From the NCBI RefSeq assembly GCF_000003815.2, contig NC_049980.1, positions 13,810,638-13,874,637 on the forward strand: a stretch of DNA of 64,000 bases, written 5' to 3'. The first letter of the stretch is position 1. Each line of letters starts with the position of its first letter. The DNA comes from Branchiostoma floridae. Taxonomy: Eukaryota > Chordata > Leptocardii > Amphioxiformes > Branchiostomatidae. The notes under the pieces were generated by a model. It saw only the letters and a program-made list of their open reading frames with translations. It ran no database searches and was not told the origin of the DNA. This document shows positions 49,584 to 62,200 of the stretch, one piece after another. Both the position numbers and the translations under genes were made by a program.

Positions 49584-51221
49584 TTACTGAACTCATGCGT
49601 AGAGAAATTTCGGAGTTTTGTGAAATGCAAGATATGATCAATCTTAGATAACGCCTTAATGTGACTCAGCTGATATCATCGATTACATTTGTACTAATAA
49701 ACCCCAGGACTTAGTCATTGTCCTAAATTAGATAAAGTCTTATGTGCCATGTACATGTATTGATCTCCAGAAATACAAATGTACCAGTATTATACTACAT
49801 CATCAAACTTTGCAATATCTAGGCTACGTCACATCGTAAACACATCTGCATGTTCAGTTGATGTGTTTTTATTCCTTCCATAAAAATGGAGTTATTGTTT
49901 TTGGAGTGTGTCTGTCTGTCAGTCTGTTTGTGCTTCATTATATTTGTGGTCAGCATAAGTTACTAAAACTTCTACACAGATTGTAATGATATTCAGTGTA
50001 TCTTCAATATGTCGGAATGTCTTGATCATGAGAAAACAAAGATCATTGTTGATTTTGAGCCAATATGGCTGCTGTCATTGTTACTGCAGCAACTGATAAC
50101 TTTTGTAACTTTTGTCCTGGACATGCTTTCAAAATGATTTATAACAAAATATCACCTTTCAACCACAAACCAATTTGGTACAAAAATGCCACAAAGGTCT
50201 TTGCATTTTGATAACTTTTTTTATTGATTTACAAAATCATAAATTTTACCAATGTTGCAAGTGTAACCTAATTGTTGTAACTCAAATAAATGCCAACCAT
50301 GTCAGTTTTATGAAGCAACTTACGAATGATAACAGCCTGATCCCAGTACATAGAACTCTTTTTTATAGTATACTTGGAATGCATACACAACAAGGTACAT
50401 GCCAAACAATATCAACTTCATGGATGCAATGTTTTGAAACTGTCCCTCGTCAGATGGAATGATTCAAACAGTATAAATATGTAAGTATAAGTATCTTGGT
50501 CAAATAGTAATGTCCAATAACGTAATAGATATGTAATACATGAACATAAAATACATGAAACACTGATTCAGAAGAATTAGTTTTAAGTATCAACGAATCA
50601 GTTAAACTAGTCTTTTCTGTGAATTAGTTTTAAGTATTAACGAATCAGTTAAACAAGTTGCTGTGTGTTACATACTATTTCATACATACACTAGTCTAAG
50701 GAACATAATACCTAAGTCTTACTAGTCAAATCAGCAGTATATGCTACAGGAGTGTAGACTTATAATGAGAATAACTACACTCTACATGTAGTTAGCCATA
50801 CTCCAAATACAGGGTAGCAAATGGAAATGGTTCATGACATAAATAAGTATATCGAAGAACAATCTCTGCAGCTACAATGTGAAAGAAATAAGAATGAAGA
50901 TGTTTACTTCTGAATTCTATTTAACTTAAGTCAAGGTACATATAAGTATGCACATGCACTTGCTATTAGCCTGGTGATGGCAAACAAACTTGACAGCCAA
51001 ATGTATCAAATGCCCAGGTTTGACAAAAGATGAAAACATGACAGTTTTGCACATATTAGACTGTACATTCTGCCCTACTTTCAGGATAACGAATTGATGT
51101 AACAGAACCAAGTGTACCAAACAGAATTGCTTTATAGAATATAATGTCTATCTTATCAAGTCATCAAAAGGGCAAGCATACAGGCATGAAATCACCTTAC
51201 TATGGTTTGTTTCCAACTGTT
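49584..51221. other. Intergenic: BCL3-like upstream and ZNF451-like 3' side
   Basis: No gene recognised. A 34-base direct repeat (GAATTAGTTTTAAGTATYAA onward) occurs at 50574 and 50621. The right part probably includes the 3' UTR of the ZNF451-like gene. Confidence 0.5.
50574..50656. repeat. Direct repeat, 34 bases, period 47
   Basis: GAATTAGTTTTAAGTATYAA then CGAATCAGTTAAAC is present twice with one difference. Confidence 0.85.
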
Positions 51222-52949
51222 TTAAGTCTCCCCAATGCTGTTTAGAGTGGCAAGAATAATGTCAGCATCCTGATGATGCGGACTGACGATATGCGTGCGG
51301 CGGTTGGAGCGCTGCAGCTGATTGGCCAGTTCGTGGAAGCCTCCATCTCCCGACAGCACAGTAAACGGCACAGACTTGGGGATGCGTTCATCCAAACGCC
51401 CAGCCTGTAACGTAAGTTACTAGCTTAGGTAAAAATTTCAACCTAATCAAAGGGCAGTTAACAATCAATGAACTCATAAACATAAATCTATTTCTAATGT
51501 AATCAAAAAACAAATAGGTTACTACAGCTTGTGCAGTTTTTGTATGTAGTTATCCAAAAACTTCCTCAAGGTGGTTTCGTAAAATCATACTTACGTGCAC
51601 GCAAATAGCAAAGTCAGCTGCATCTTTTCTATTGGAGCACTGCGGGTGGAGGTAGAAACACTTCTTGCTCATGATGGTGTCATATGCCCTGTTGTTACGA
51701 GGGGGACACCAGATGCTGTTACCACCCTTGAACCCATACACAAAAGTCTTGTCAGTCAGAGGTTGGGGTAACCTGCTGAAGAATCGAGCCCAGTTGTCAA
51801 AGTCAACAAATATGACGTGTCGAACGTCTTCTGGTGGGTCAGGAGGAACACTATTGCTTGAGCCTGTACTCGCAATACTGCTGGTACCTGAGATAGTTGT
51901 CTGTGCCAATGGTACTGCACTACATGGCAAATTATCATGCTTTGCCTTCTTAGCAGAAGGGCCTGGGGTGTCAATAATTTGTGGTGTTGTTTCATAGGTC
52001 TGTGAGCTTGTCCGTTGGTGCTTTGCTTTCTTCTTCTTCTTCTTGTTTGCAGCAATAGGAAATGTCTTATTCAAATATGCAGGTGGCACTACTGATGATC
52101 TGTCTCCCCCTGATTCACTTCTGCATCTCTTGGTTCCATTGTTAATACCTGCCATATGATAATGGTTCCCAACTTCAGGGTTAATGCCAGGGGCACTCAT
52201 GTCCAGATAGGTTCTGTTGGGCAGAGGTCCAGTGGAAGCAGGCGGCCTTGGGAGTAGAGGGAACCTGACAGTTTGGTTGAATGGAAGCTGTGTCATGGGT
52301 GGGGTTTGAATCCCAGACCTGCGCATGCGGTATGAGTTGGGTGCTTTGAGCACACCAGACACAGAGACTTGGGGAAAAGGGAACCTGACCAGCTGACTGC
52401 CTTGTGACTGCATGTTATTGGGAATGCTAGAAGGTGCACTGGCAGCTGAAGGGGATGATACAGCTGAGGAAGAGGAAGATGCAGTTGCTGTTGCAGCTGC
52501 CGATCTGCTAATAGCATTCAGTGGCTTGGTCAGTCTTCGCCATGGCCACGATGTTTGTTTTTGATTCATTCCAGTGGCAGTTGTCTCTGCATGCCATCCC
52601 TGGGTTACAAAGAGCACGGCCATGTTGTCCTGCTGTAGCTTTAGTAAACGTCCAGTTCCACTATGGATAGTCTGTGTATGGACTGATGCGGCTTGTACCG
52701 TAGTGAACGGGACATTGCACTCCACACAGTAAGACAACGGTGCCATCTCCTTTAACACTGCTAAGATAGACTTCCCAGCAATAGCTACTGGACTGCCGTT
52801 GCATCCGATGGTTACATAGTGGCGCTGGATCTGTGAATGTCGGGTGAATGAGGCAGGGCACTCGTCACACTTCACAGTGAACCTGACTTGCTCACACTTG
52901 GCAGTCAGTTGCAAATAGATGCTTCTTGTGAGGGGAATGGGCTGGATAT
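51222..52949 (-). CDS. ZNF451: PIN/NYN-like C-terminal exons of the ZNF451-like gene
   Basis: Exon 51595-52949 is the large exon with two C2H2-type fingers, a Ser-rich low-complexity linker, a lysine run followed by KHQRTSSQ, and the start of the PIN-like domain. Exon 51222-51404 finishes the domain (PKSVPFTVLSGDGGFHELAN ... HHQDADIILATLNS). Conserved acids at FVDFDNW, KDAADFA and SGDGGF match the metal-binding positions of active PIN/NYN nucleases. The join is phase 0 with donor CAC|GTAAGT and acceptor TTACAG. Confidence 0.88.
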
Positions 52950-55900
52950 CTGTGGAGTGAAGGAATGTTGGTTGATGGAAACATGTACAATCCTTTATCA
53001 TACAACAACTGCATGTGTCATTGACAAAAGTGTAAATGCAAAACAAAAAAGGCAAACTTCTTCCAGTTGTCATTGCCACTTTCATATTGGGCTACACAAA
53101 TTTTGTTGTTGTTGCTGTAATTCACTAATGTTGGTGTGCCATAAACTCACGTGGATAGTGTTGATGTCTCCTCTCCATGATATGTGCCAGACACTCCTCT
53201 GACCTGCCGAAGCACAGACCACAGGCTGGGCAGGCAAAGCACAGCACAGGGACACCTGGGAGCCTCCAGTTATGCTGGTGCAATATACAGTAGGTTTTCT
53301 ATATTTTGTACAAATGAAGATTCACAGCAGAATATACAAACTAGCATCTATAATCCTGTTAAGCTAGAAACCTCTTTTGAGTGTGAGACATGTAAGACAG
53401 TAAAGACTAGGCAATACAAAGCAAAGTTACTGTAACAGTTAATATATTGTCTTCAAAATGTTTCAATTGCAGCTACAAATTTGTCACTTTTCTTGGGCTT
53501 GTCCTCTGATCATGACACAAACTAAACAAAGTAATGAAAACTAGCATCTCAAGTTTGTATAAGGATTATGATTGGTGACTTTAACCTCAAGCAAAATAGC
53601 AAAACAGTTAATATCCAAAGTATATATATTATCCAAACACAAAACTTGTCTTTTAATAAAGCACCAGAAGCAACATATCTAAGTTACTGCATCAAAGAGC
53701 TTTCTCTTTCTTGTCTTTATTTGTTGCCTCAGCCTTGAGCCATAAGACATGTCAATATTTCAGCTACCTTGAGCTTTGGGACCTTCATTGCCATGTCTAC
53801 ATGATGGTCGTGTGCAGCCCGGCCCAGGAAACACTTCCCACAGACAACACAGGCAAACTTGTCCATCCCATCCCTCTCACTAAGCTGTAGGGTCACGGTG
53901 GGGTTACACGGAGAGTGGCAGAACGTCTCCATGTGGGCTGAGGGAGGGTCCAATACAAGTAAGTATTGATTGTGAACTTGAACTAGTTAAGCTCACTGAA
54001 GTGGTTGTGACAGAGAACAGATACTAACTTTTAACTTAAGTTAAAAGGCCAATACTTACAGGTTTATTGTACAGGGGAAATTCCTATTAGCTTGATCTTT
54101 TTGACAAGGACAATAAATGGTGGACTACAGCTTAACGTCTATGACCCTTTCCAGTAGCTTGTTTGTCGATTCAGCAACAGTACCCTGGGATTCAAACTCT
54201 TGGTCCATAGGCAGGGTCACTGGCAACTGGGCTAAGCATACTACACTGTACCTTAGAAGTACAACAAGTTAATGACAAAATCTATTTCCCTAGGAGTTCA
54301 AGTTTAGTGAAAACACTTAAGTCACACTTCTTAAAGTTTTACATCAAAATCTTTAAACTTGTTAAAATCTAAAGATGGTTCTAATGTACCATCAGAAGTC
54401 AACTAAAACCCATCCAATAAAGGAACAGTAACTTACCGGTAAGCATGTAAGGTGTGGCAAACCTGGCAGCACAGTTGATGACAGGGCATGGGATTGGGCC
54501 ATCCAGGGACTGTCTTGGCATCAGGTTCTTTTTCCTGTGACCTTTTTCCCATGGTGCTGGGGAACGACATTAAAATAAAAATTATTTCAAAACAAAGACT
54601 GGGCTGATTTTATTAATGCCCACACAATGTTTTCATCTTTTTGAGTGTTCACCTTTTGTGGTAGAAATAACATGGATTTAGTAACAAGATAGATTGTACA
54701 GTTAAATTACTGTGCCTGCATGTGGTCTATTCAATACAGTTCAGATGTTGCGGTATTTTATACCCAACCTAATTTTTGCAGTACTGTACCCATATGCAGC
54801 ACTACTCAAATGTTCCTGACGATCCTACTTTATCTGAAATTCATTTCAAGACTTGCATTAACCTTAATGGATAAAATCAGACACAGTACCCAGTGAGACT
54901 AAATCTGGTTGACACATTTTGAGCACAATTGGTATAATAAAAAAAATATTTGAAAAATGTGGAATCCAGAATTTGGCAGCCTGCACTTTTGCAGGTCTAC
55001 AGGAAAGACACATTGCATTTCATTCAAGCGACATATACAATGTGTATGTGTAACATACCTTTGTACTTCATCCACTGGTTGAGACCACTCTGTGCCTGCT
55101 GCAGTGCTGCACGTCTCTCAGGTGTGCTCTGGAACTGCTGTACCTGGTGACGACCATGCGCTACTTGGTTGCTGCACTTTTTCTGAAAATTTATAACATC
55201 TACAGGTGAGGCAAACTTTCAGCCTTGTGGTATCAAGCTTGGCTTTGTTTCAAAATCACCACAATTCTGTAAAAGTTTCTCTGATCCACCTAAAATACTA
55301 CAAGCCAAGACCCAAGGTGGGCAAAAAATAATTCCAGCAAGTTAGTGTTGACATTTCACAATAACTAAAATAAAAGAATAGGATTTTGATTATTGCCCCT
55401 TATATCAATCAATAGTCCATGTATAATAAATGAGTTTAACCTTAAAGTTAGCTTTCTGTTTCTGCTTCTCTCTCTTGTCGAGCTCCACTTGAACCTTCAG
55501 CCTCTCCAGGGCAGACATGCGCCTCCCATCACTGGTGACAGTGGAAAAACTGGATGCCTCCTACAATGAATATCATACAGAAATACAGAATAATAGTGTA
55601 ATGGTACGGTACCTTATATATGGAAAGTAAGTTGCCCTTGTGTTTGTACAAAACGTACACCCTTTTGATGTTCTCATACATTGAATCAAGTTGATGTTCA
55701 ATAACATCAGAAAGATGTGCATTTTGTACAAACATCTATGTTCATTGAGTAATACTTAAGACAATGGTTGCTTGTAATCAGCAACTGTTATTTTTCTAGG
55801 GCCATTGGTATCACAAGCACTATAAGTTATAACTCACTTCAATTCAACATTGCTCAGCATGTACTTCATGACAACTTTTACATTTGATTGTATTGTAAGA

Positions 55901-58193
55901 CATATCAATGTTAAATGGATTGAAAATATGTACTGTAATAACCTGGTGGCTGAGATCTCTGGCCAGCTGGGAATCCTCAAACTCCTGCACCAGCTGTACA
56001 TCACTGTCTGAGTCTTGGTCACGTCTCTCCAGCTGGGAATGGAATCAGGAGATGACTAATGGTGCTATGATAGTTACATATCTAAGGTTCTCCCTTAAGC
56101 TCCTTGTGAACAGTGGTCAGCAAAGCTCGGCATCATTCAAATTCCTTACCTTGTACAATTGAACCTGTACATATCTACATATGGATCACCTGGCCAATGT
56201 GACAACTTTTCTGTGGTCCCTTGGATAATCTTGCCTAATGACACAGACATTCATTAAGAATCCTGTCTATAGTGACCACCTGTCCACATAGACCAGATAT
56301 TATTGCTTCCAGGCTGATCATTTTGGGCAGTTCTGATGTCGACATTAGTAGCAGATATACTCCCTATGAAATTATATAACTTTAAGCTACAAGGCCAACA
56401 TTTTCCCATTTGAACAGTAGCTTACATTGTACATTGGCAATAGAGTGCATTGCAATTACCTGTTTTTCTAGCTGCCTGGCCATCTCCTCATCACGTTTTA
56501 TCTGCATCTCTTGTGTTATAATCACAGAATCATCATCATCATCACTGTCTGTTACAGGGAGAATGTTGTCATCATCTGGTGCTGACAGACTGATGACGTC
56601 CTCTCCTTCCTGTGTGTCAGGGTTGACCTGTTTCCAGAGCTCAGCAGCCAGCCTGGCATCCTCCTCCTCCTGTACTCTCCTGGCTGCCTCTCTGTCAACC
56701 TCATCTTCTGCTTGTAACTACATTAACAATGCAACAATTCATCAGGTCACAACATGCAGGCCATTTCCTGTATGACAGTTGAATACTTTCAATATAAGAA
56801 GCACTAGCTAGTAGTCAGCTATCAACAGCCACTTGCACATTAAAAGTTACAAAAAGACGAATTTAGACCATGTTCTGTCATACTCAGAGCAGTGCTAGTA
56901 GGGATGCTGGGACTACATGTAACTGTAGTTCTGCATTGTATCTTTTAGAGAGATTCTTTATCTAGTTTACATTTACCATGATAAAGCTACTTGTCCATAA
57001 AGACAATTAATACGCCATTATTCTCCATTTTTAAGAATATCATAGCAACATGCAGACAGATGTAATAAACTAAATGACATAATTCAAACCAGTCCTTTCG
57101 AATAGTACTAAAAATGAAGAGATTACAAACTGCCATCACCTGTCTAGCAAGTTCCTCATCCATCTTGAGCTGGTCCAAGATGATGTCATCTTCACCTAAT
57201 TGCATCGGGCTGTGTTTTTCCTCTTCACTTTCTAAGATGGATATGTCTTCAGGTGGATCCTCACCGCTTTGTCCATTTGAACTCAACTGCAACAAGGAAG
57301 ACAATCCTTTCATCTAGAGACAAAATTTTAAGACAAAAGGAGTAAAATATGCACAAGGCATGTTTGGAGACATTATTAGAGCCCTATAACCTTACCAAAA
57401 ATCAATATTGTTGGACTTTCAAATGAATATAATCTTTTTTACATAATATTTTAAAAAAATACAACTAATCTGTCCACTATAGTAAATTTATCTAATTCAA
57501 GTTGCAACAATATATTTTGCAGTAACAGGGTAAATGAGTTTTTTATGATGCTTTGAACTGGCAGATGGAACAATAACATTTGGAAATGCATAAAATATAT
57601 ACTAGTACTTGTTATGCTACAGTTTTCTCCTATCACCTTAAAGATTTACATCAATATAATTTTTTTAACAAGAAAGTCTTGGCAAATCACAGCATGCAGG
57701 GATAATTATAAACCTTGTTCACAGCAGGGTTGTCTTGCTTCTCTTCCTCCATCTGCTCACGAGGTATCAAGACAATGTCTTCTTCCTCTTTATTCATGAC
57801 ATCAACACCTTCAGCTGAACACACGTTGACAACTACAGTAGACTCAACCTGACTGTGCGATGTATCAGCTTTGTTTGTCTCAACTCTGTTTCTGTTCAAA
57901 TCAGTTGGTGATGGTAAGGTGGGAGGTCTCTGCCTGCTCTGTGGCATGTCTGCAGGCTTTCGTGCATCGACCTGAAGGAGTGGACAGATGTAACCAACAC
58001 AATGTCAAAAGTGTTATATTTTCAAGCTGAATGATAACTTTTAGCACCATTGACAGGTTGTTCTGTTAAACATACATCTGTAACAGTTAGCAAAACTAGT
58101 TACCTGAGATGCCACGTGTATGTCCTCTGGACCAGTGGCCTCTTCCACTGTCCTCTCTCCTAGTCCTACTGAGCTATTGTCATTAGAATCCAT
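51222..58193 (-). CDS. ZNF451: ZNF451-like SUMO/ubiquitin-motif zinc-finger protein with C-terminal PIN-like domain
   Basis: Twelve exons on the minus strand: 58104-58193, 57714-57971, 57140-57286, 56460-56717, 55943-56032, 55441-55560, 55059-55182, 54437-54556, 53768-53937, 53151-53274, 51595-52949, 51222-51404; 3039 bases, about 1012 aa, one unbroken frame. The acidic N-terminal third has SIM-like cores (EEEDIVLIPRE, EDVISLSAPDDD, DDDSVIITQE) and MIU-like helices (DEELARQLQAED, DEEMARQLEKQ). Fingers include CPVINCAARFATPYMLTAHM, CPACGLCFGRSEECLAH, CDECPASFTRHSQIQRH and CVECNVPFTTVQAASVH. The C-terminus has VIFVDFDNWARF, RKDAADFAICVH and TVLSGDGGFHEL, a PIN/NYN-like fold. Vertebrate ZNF451 (a SUMO E3/E4 ligase of 1061 aa) shares fingers, SIMs and a PIN-like end, so this is the best family; strict orthology is unproven. 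Confidence 0.82.
56165..56310. repeat. Dispersed repeat shared with IFT172 intron (62050-62100)
   Basis: TCACCTGGCCAATGTGACAA near 56186 parallels CCAACTGGTCAATGTGGCCA near 62052. Both are followed by TGGTCCCTT and GATAAT. Probably a fragment of an interspersed element. Confidence 0.5.
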
Positions 58194-59200
58194 CAGTACA
58201 TCTGAAATCAACAGAGAAGATGAGTGTTTTATCTATAATTTCGGTGGGGTCCCAGTTGTAATAAGTAGTACTAGTGGAGGCAGTGTGGAAATTTAATTCA
58301 TTGCTCTATATCATTTAGGGGTCTAGGATAAGACTGTAAGAATGAAGGAGGTTATATATATATCATGGAGATTACATAGAGTTAACATTTACCTCTATAT
58401 CCTTGTATATGATCTCATATAACGTTCTTGCATTGAAAGATTCAAAAACAGTGCATAAGTTACTAGAAATACATACAGCGAATGAATAAATCACCTCTAA
58501 AACACGAGCATCATTCAAAGTGAACATCATTGTAACACGTTTAAACTAAAGCTATATCTAACGGGGTCTAAACGGTTTCGACTTACTGTACACATATAAT
58601 GCACATGTGACAGAAATATCAACCACGAATTTTCCCGCCACATTCGTTGTCATTTAAAAACAAACTTTCCGCCGTACCTCGCTCGTTGCTTAGCGGTTAT
58701 GACAACACTATAAAATTTATATCTGACTGTATGTCCTGCATTTGACCTGTTAAGGCTACACTTACGTTTTACTGGCTAAAAGAAAACCTCTACTTCGAAC
58801 TTTTCGCAAGTCTAGACGTAGACCCGCCTGACGATATCTGTTGTGAGGAAAAGGTCAACAGAAGATTTCATTCTCTAAGGTAGGTGATATTAGGATTATA
58901 TAGCAAGAAAAAAACAGTCCTTACAATTCTATACGCACTAAAGAATATATTCAGTGCTCTTGATTTATAAAAGAAACAATTTTTGTAGTAGAATCTAAAT
59001 TAAATGATTTTTTTTATATTCTTAATATTCTTTGCACCCCTTGTAGATGAAATCGGCCATCTCGGGTCATATGTAAATTTGGCAGCCTCGTTTTGAAGTA
59101 ACATTCCAGCGACGAAATTCGACCGCGAGAAAAGATGTGTACTAACTGACAAGAACTGGGATTTACCACGAATTCACAGGAAACCTGACAACTTTTCAAC
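58194..59200. promoter_or_regulatory. Divergent promoter region between ZNF451-like gene and IFT172
   Basis: About 1 kb separates the two start codons. It must hold both 5' UTRs and start sites. A minus-strand acceptor (TTGATTTCAG at 58202-58211) ends a 5' UTR intron of the ZNF451-like gene. On the plus strand CTAAG|GTAGGT near 58879 could be the donor of a noncoding IFT172 exon. The centre (58600-58720) is richer in CpG and carries the X-box candidate. No TATA box is convincing. Confidence 0.6.
58693..58706 (+). promoter_or_regulatory. X-box-like site (RFX family)
   Basis: GCGGTTATGACAAC matches the X-box consensus RYYNYYATRRNRAC at 13 of 14 positions (mismatch at position 3). It lies about 495 bases upstream of the IFT172 start codon. 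RFX factors drive ciliary genes in animals, so the site makes sense here, but binding is inferred. Confidence 0.5.
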
Positions 59201-62200
59201 ATGCAACTCAAGCATATGAAGAACCTGCTCCCTCCAACGGTATAGTTTGTCTCCAGAGTTTTACCTAATTTTAGTGATTGGTTTATTTGTATGGTTTGAA
59301 GGGGGAGGGGGGCGTATTTGACTGGGTTTCCATGACGAAAAGTGAAGCCGTCGAATCATAACATGGTTTGTATATTTTTTGAAAGACCCTTTTTAGTCTG
59401 TTGAGTGGTAACAACGTTGACTTAAAACATGAAGATTTTGCTGTCATCGTTTGCCTGCTTATACACATTTGTCTTGGGAACGAAAAATGTAGTTGTCAAC
59501 GCAGCAACGTGAAGTTTATATTGTAATAACTTGTTGTTGGCGGTGAAATTGTCAACATGTAAATATGATGAAACAAATGTAGTGAAATATTCCCAGTTAA
59601 TATTGTTGAGTTGGTCTAGCTATGTTTTGTTTTCTTGATTATTTTTATTCACTTAATTATCTTTTTACTACTTTCTTAGGTTGGACATCGCCGGGTAATT
59701 TTCTGCCTTTTCTAAAATCAAAGATTCACTTAAGTCTTTCAAAAGCATAGTCTAGCAGCTGATGTGGTAAAAGAAACTTAAGTTTGGTCACATGTTTATT
59801 TGTAAAAGAAACACAGAACTGTATTTACTAATAGGTATTTTCAGAATTGGTTTGGCTTCCTCACTTCTGCACTGCAGTCAAGGCTATTCCATTTTATTGT
59901 CCTTTAACCCATTTGATTTTCAAAATGCTATTCACTACTTACTGTGGTTTTCAAAATGCTATTCACTACTTACTGTGGCCGTGCTCCCGCTCCAGTGATA
60001 TTCAAAACACTTTTACGTCCTCCCTTTAAATTGCATTAGAATAGAAATGCAATTGGGGAAAATACACTCCAAACTTCCCTTCTACTTAAAACTTTTTGAA
60101 TGGGATAGCCCTTTATGTGTTACACTTTCACCTGAGTATATGACTATGAGTTGTGTTTCTTGTTCTATTTTGGGGGACAGTCCAGTGTATTATACAGTGT
60201 TTTGCCTTGTTGCATTTAAAGAGTATTATTTTGACATGATTGCATTTGTATTAGGAAATTTTCATTACTTGATATTTCAAGTCCATCACATTCACCACAT
60301 TCACAGTTTAACTGCACCTGAATTCAGAATAAGTGACTATTAAATTGCACTTTCTTTTACAGGGATTTAAGTTTGTGGTCAAACTTGAAATTAGTCTGTA
60401 TTACAGAAATACTACGTTGCAATCAAAAAAGAAATATTTGCTGGGTCATGAATTTAAGGTGGAGAGGTCACTTCGAAAACAGCAAGCTGAGGTAAAGCCA
60501 CTGTAAACCTAAAAGTTTCAAGACTTACATTATCAACCATTGCCATTCCCTTATGCTGTCACTTGTGAAATCATTTCTTTGTTGGCAATGTCCTATTGAC
60601 AGGAGGGTGCTTCGAAGGTGATGTGCCTGACCTGGTCCCCCAACAATGCCAAACTGGCCGTGTGCACCGTGGACAGGGTTGTGCTTCTGTATGATGAGCA
60701 GGGAGAGAAGAGAGACAAGTTCTCAACCAAGCCTGCTGATTCAAAGGTTAGTAAAGTTCAAATAAGTACAAAGACATGCATACTTGTATGTATACAATCG
60801 ATATATAATTGATCCTCTGCCATCGTCACATGATTTAACAATAACATGTATTCATATCAATTTGTCTCACCCAGTTTGGCAAAAGAAGCTACATGGTGAA
60901 GGCCATGGCATTTTCTCCTGACTCTGCCAAGATTGCAGTGGGACAGACAGACAACATCATCTATGTGTACAAGATTGGGGAAGAATGGTGGGTTTCATTC
61001 ACACGTTCCCAATTTCAACTTGAGTTGTACTCACTTAGATTTCCTGCTTTTGTTCATTAATGGTGTTAATGCAACCCAACCGTTAATAGCTGAATACTGT
61101 AACTAGTAAGTACCCTTCAGTTCCAAGGGATTTAATTTCATGTTAGTTAGAATATGGATCTGGAGTGTTGGCAGTGGCTTTTAGTTTTAGTCCGTGGTTG
61201 AAGGGAATATAGGTTCGCAGAAGACAGAACAAGCATTCTGCTTATTCTCGCGTTTGTTTTGACTTTGAGTGAAGATTTTACAGCAAAAATCCAAAAGATT
61301 TAACTGCTGCAAGAATTCCTACATTTACAGTATTTACAGTTAGAAGTTGATACACTGCGACATGATTTCTTTCTGATATTTCATGAGATATTTACACATG
61401 TATGTCATATTTGGACAAATTTCTTTTCCAGGGGAGAGAAGAAGGTTATCTGCAACAAGTTTATTCAAACTGTAAGTATCAAAAGGCACTCACATATTTT
61501 GATAGTCCGTATATACATGTAAAGATCTTGGATATTTTAGAAAGGACATTCTAATGTTCCCCTGTATACAATGCAGCTTTATGTTTTGTTATTTGTTTGT
61601 TCTTGCAGAGTGCTGTGACTTGCCTGATCTGGCCTCCTGATCAGAACATCATTTTTGGCCTTGCTGATGGAAAGGTAGGTTTAGTTCTAGACATGCACCC
61701 TCCTCTTGTTATGGTCCTATACAACAACCAATGACGTGACAGTCAACATGGCAACCCTAAAAGCTTAACCGGATAGTGAGTGTAAGTGTGTGATTTGTAA
61801 CAAAAAGATATATCCTCAAGCCTTCCTGTTGCTGTTTCAGATCCGTGTTGCTAACACCAAGAACAACAAGTCCTCTACCATCTATGGTACAGATTCATAT
61901 GTGGTGTCTCTGACAGCAAAGTAAGTGCATTTCCCATGTTTAGAAGTTTAGATAATCATTGTTCATTTTTCAGTGTTGTTTGTAAAGCAAATTATCTCTA
62001 CTAGAATGTAATGTGTTTGTATAGATTCAAAATGGTTCTACATTTACCTAAGGACCAACTGGTCAATGTGGCCACCTTTTGGTGGTCCCTTAGATAATTT
62101 TATAATTTATCTTGTAATCATGCATTAAATCAATATTTTATCATCTATGATTGTACAGTGCACATTTTTTTACCTAGACATCTGCTAATAGTAATAATGA

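Noticed and set aside
56410..56775. 121-residue Ser-rich plus-strand open frame
   Set aside because: Shadow of the acidic exon of the ZNF451-like gene (antisense of GAT/GAA-rich codons).
58646..58661. Second X-box-like sequence GTTGTCATTTAAAAAC
   Set aside because: The left half fits well but the right half needs an insertion and mismatches; weaker than the 58693 site.
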